DNA of 6,945 nucleotides from an uncultured Lachnospiraceae bacterium. GTDB taxonomy: Bacteria; Bacillota_A; Clostridia; Lachnospirales; Lachnospiraceae. How positions within the stretch are numbered: the stretch's first letter is position 1; each line of letters starts with the position of its first letter. The notes below the pieces were generated by a model, which worked only from the letters and a program-made list of their open reading frames with translations, was not told the origin of the DNA and ran no database searches. The stretch covers positions 1 through 6,945 of the forward strand of contig CAJKKX010000120.1 in the NCBI GenBank assembly GCA_905200565.1, in the 5' to 3' direction. Positions 6,445 to 6,945 of the stretch are shown piece by piece. A program made the translations under genes and the position numbers.

Positions 6445-6945
6445 TTATTTCAGGCAAAACGCATTGCCTTCGTCCCCCAGGGCAATCCTGCTTCCCGGTT
6501 CCAGTTCCAAATCCAGATTCTGCGGCAGGCAGTTCTCCATGCCGTTCAGATAGGTTCCCGTGCTGGAATAATCCCGGATGCGGTATTTCTGCCGCCCGGC
6601 GTCCCATTTGATTCGACAGTGACTGCGGCTGACCTTCTCCTCTCCCTCAAACACCAGATGGTTGTCGGCCTGTCTGCCGAGCAGAAGGTATTCGCCGTCT
6701 GTCATGGGAATCCTGGCTCCCGCATAAGCGCCTGCAAGGCCGATCAGCACGCCGTGCTCCGGCTCCTGCGGCTGTTTCTGATTTTCTTCCATCATAATAT
6801 TGTATTTCGCCTCCACCTGCTCCTGTCTGATTTCCTCCACCTGCGGAATGGCTGTTTCGTCCACCTTTACCTCCCCCGGCGTGGCAATCAGGGACAACGC
6901 CGCCCAGACCGCCGCCGCTCCTGAGAACCCCAGCGGCAGGACGCC
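6445..6945 (-). CDS. Membrane-anchored FHA-domain protein, C-terminal part (N-terminus beyond the right edge)
   Basis: The frame is open to the window edge and gives 166 residues. It starts inside a hydrophobic stretch, LPLGFSGAAAVWAALSLI, that looks like a membrane helix. A charged, Glu/Gln-rich linker follows (about 22-62), then an FHA domain (about 64-166). The phosphothreonine-binding signature is present: GR (90-91), SRSH (106-109), and DYSSTGTYLNG with N134-G135. FHA domains bind phosphothreonine peptides, so this protein is the natural reader for the kinase encoded 14 nt downstream. An in-frame TTG at 6897-6895 could be taken as the start, but it has no well-placed ribosome site and would cut the membrane helix. 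The missing N-terminal part cannot be described; related clostridial FHA proteins carry other domains there, but nothing visible identifies one. Confidence 0.88.
   Translation of the reverse strand, partial: GVLPLGFSGAAAVWAALSLIATPGEVKVDETAIPQVEEIRQEQVEAKYNIMMEENQKQPQEPEHGVLIGLAGAYAGARIPMTDGEYLLLGRQADNHLVFEGEEKVSRSHCRIKWDAGRQKYRIRDYSSTGTYLNGMENCLPQNLDLELEPGSRIALGDEGNAFCLK

Noticed and set aside
6895..6897. TTG as start codon of the FHA gene
   Set aside because: The frame is open upstream to the window edge, the residues before it belong to the same hydrophobic helix, and no Shine-Dalgarno sequence is correctly spaced.

Overview
The window reads as a stretch of a Firmicutes (Clostridia) chromosome, most likely a Lachnospiraceae-type gut anaerobe. 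The reasons are strong AGGAG-type ribosome sites before nearly every gene, Ser/Thr kinases with N-terminal zinc ribbons, an XRE regulator beginning MKLYKYNG, and a secreted protein with CxxC/'ATCTEAG' repeats and lysine-rich Ig-like domains. The genus is inferred from family resemblance only. All supported genes are on the minus strand, so the locus is transcribed from right to left. No RNA gene, CRISPR array, insertion sequence or convincing rho-independent terminator was seen.

Reading in transcription order, the right edge (6445-6945) carries the C-terminal part of a membrane-anchored FHA protein. Next is a Ser/Thr kinase (4097-6430) with an intact catalytic core, one membrane segment and an outside domain resembling an ABC-transporter solute-binding protein. 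Then comes a secreted repeat/Ig-like protein (2779-4071), followed by a second kinase-like protein (488-2743) with degenerate catalytic motifs and PASTA-like outside domains. Gaps between these four genes are only 14-26 nt, so they probably form one operon. A 113-nt gap (375-487) holds an imperfect palindrome and a protein-like out-of-frame tail. After it come a small XRE regulator (132-374) and the first 28 codons of another zinc-ribbon protein (1-86), which runs off the left edge.

The working model is inference. The solute-binding-like kinase would sense an extracellular ligand and phosphorylate itself, the neighbouring pseudokinase or other proteins. The FHA protein would read the phosphothreonine mark at the membrane. 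The secreted Ig-like protein could be a surface component or ligand for the two receptor ectodomains. The most unusual points are the kinase/pseudokinase pairing, the solute-binding-like ectodomain, the repeated N-terminal zinc ribbon, and a possible one-base frameshift at the end of the pseudokinase.
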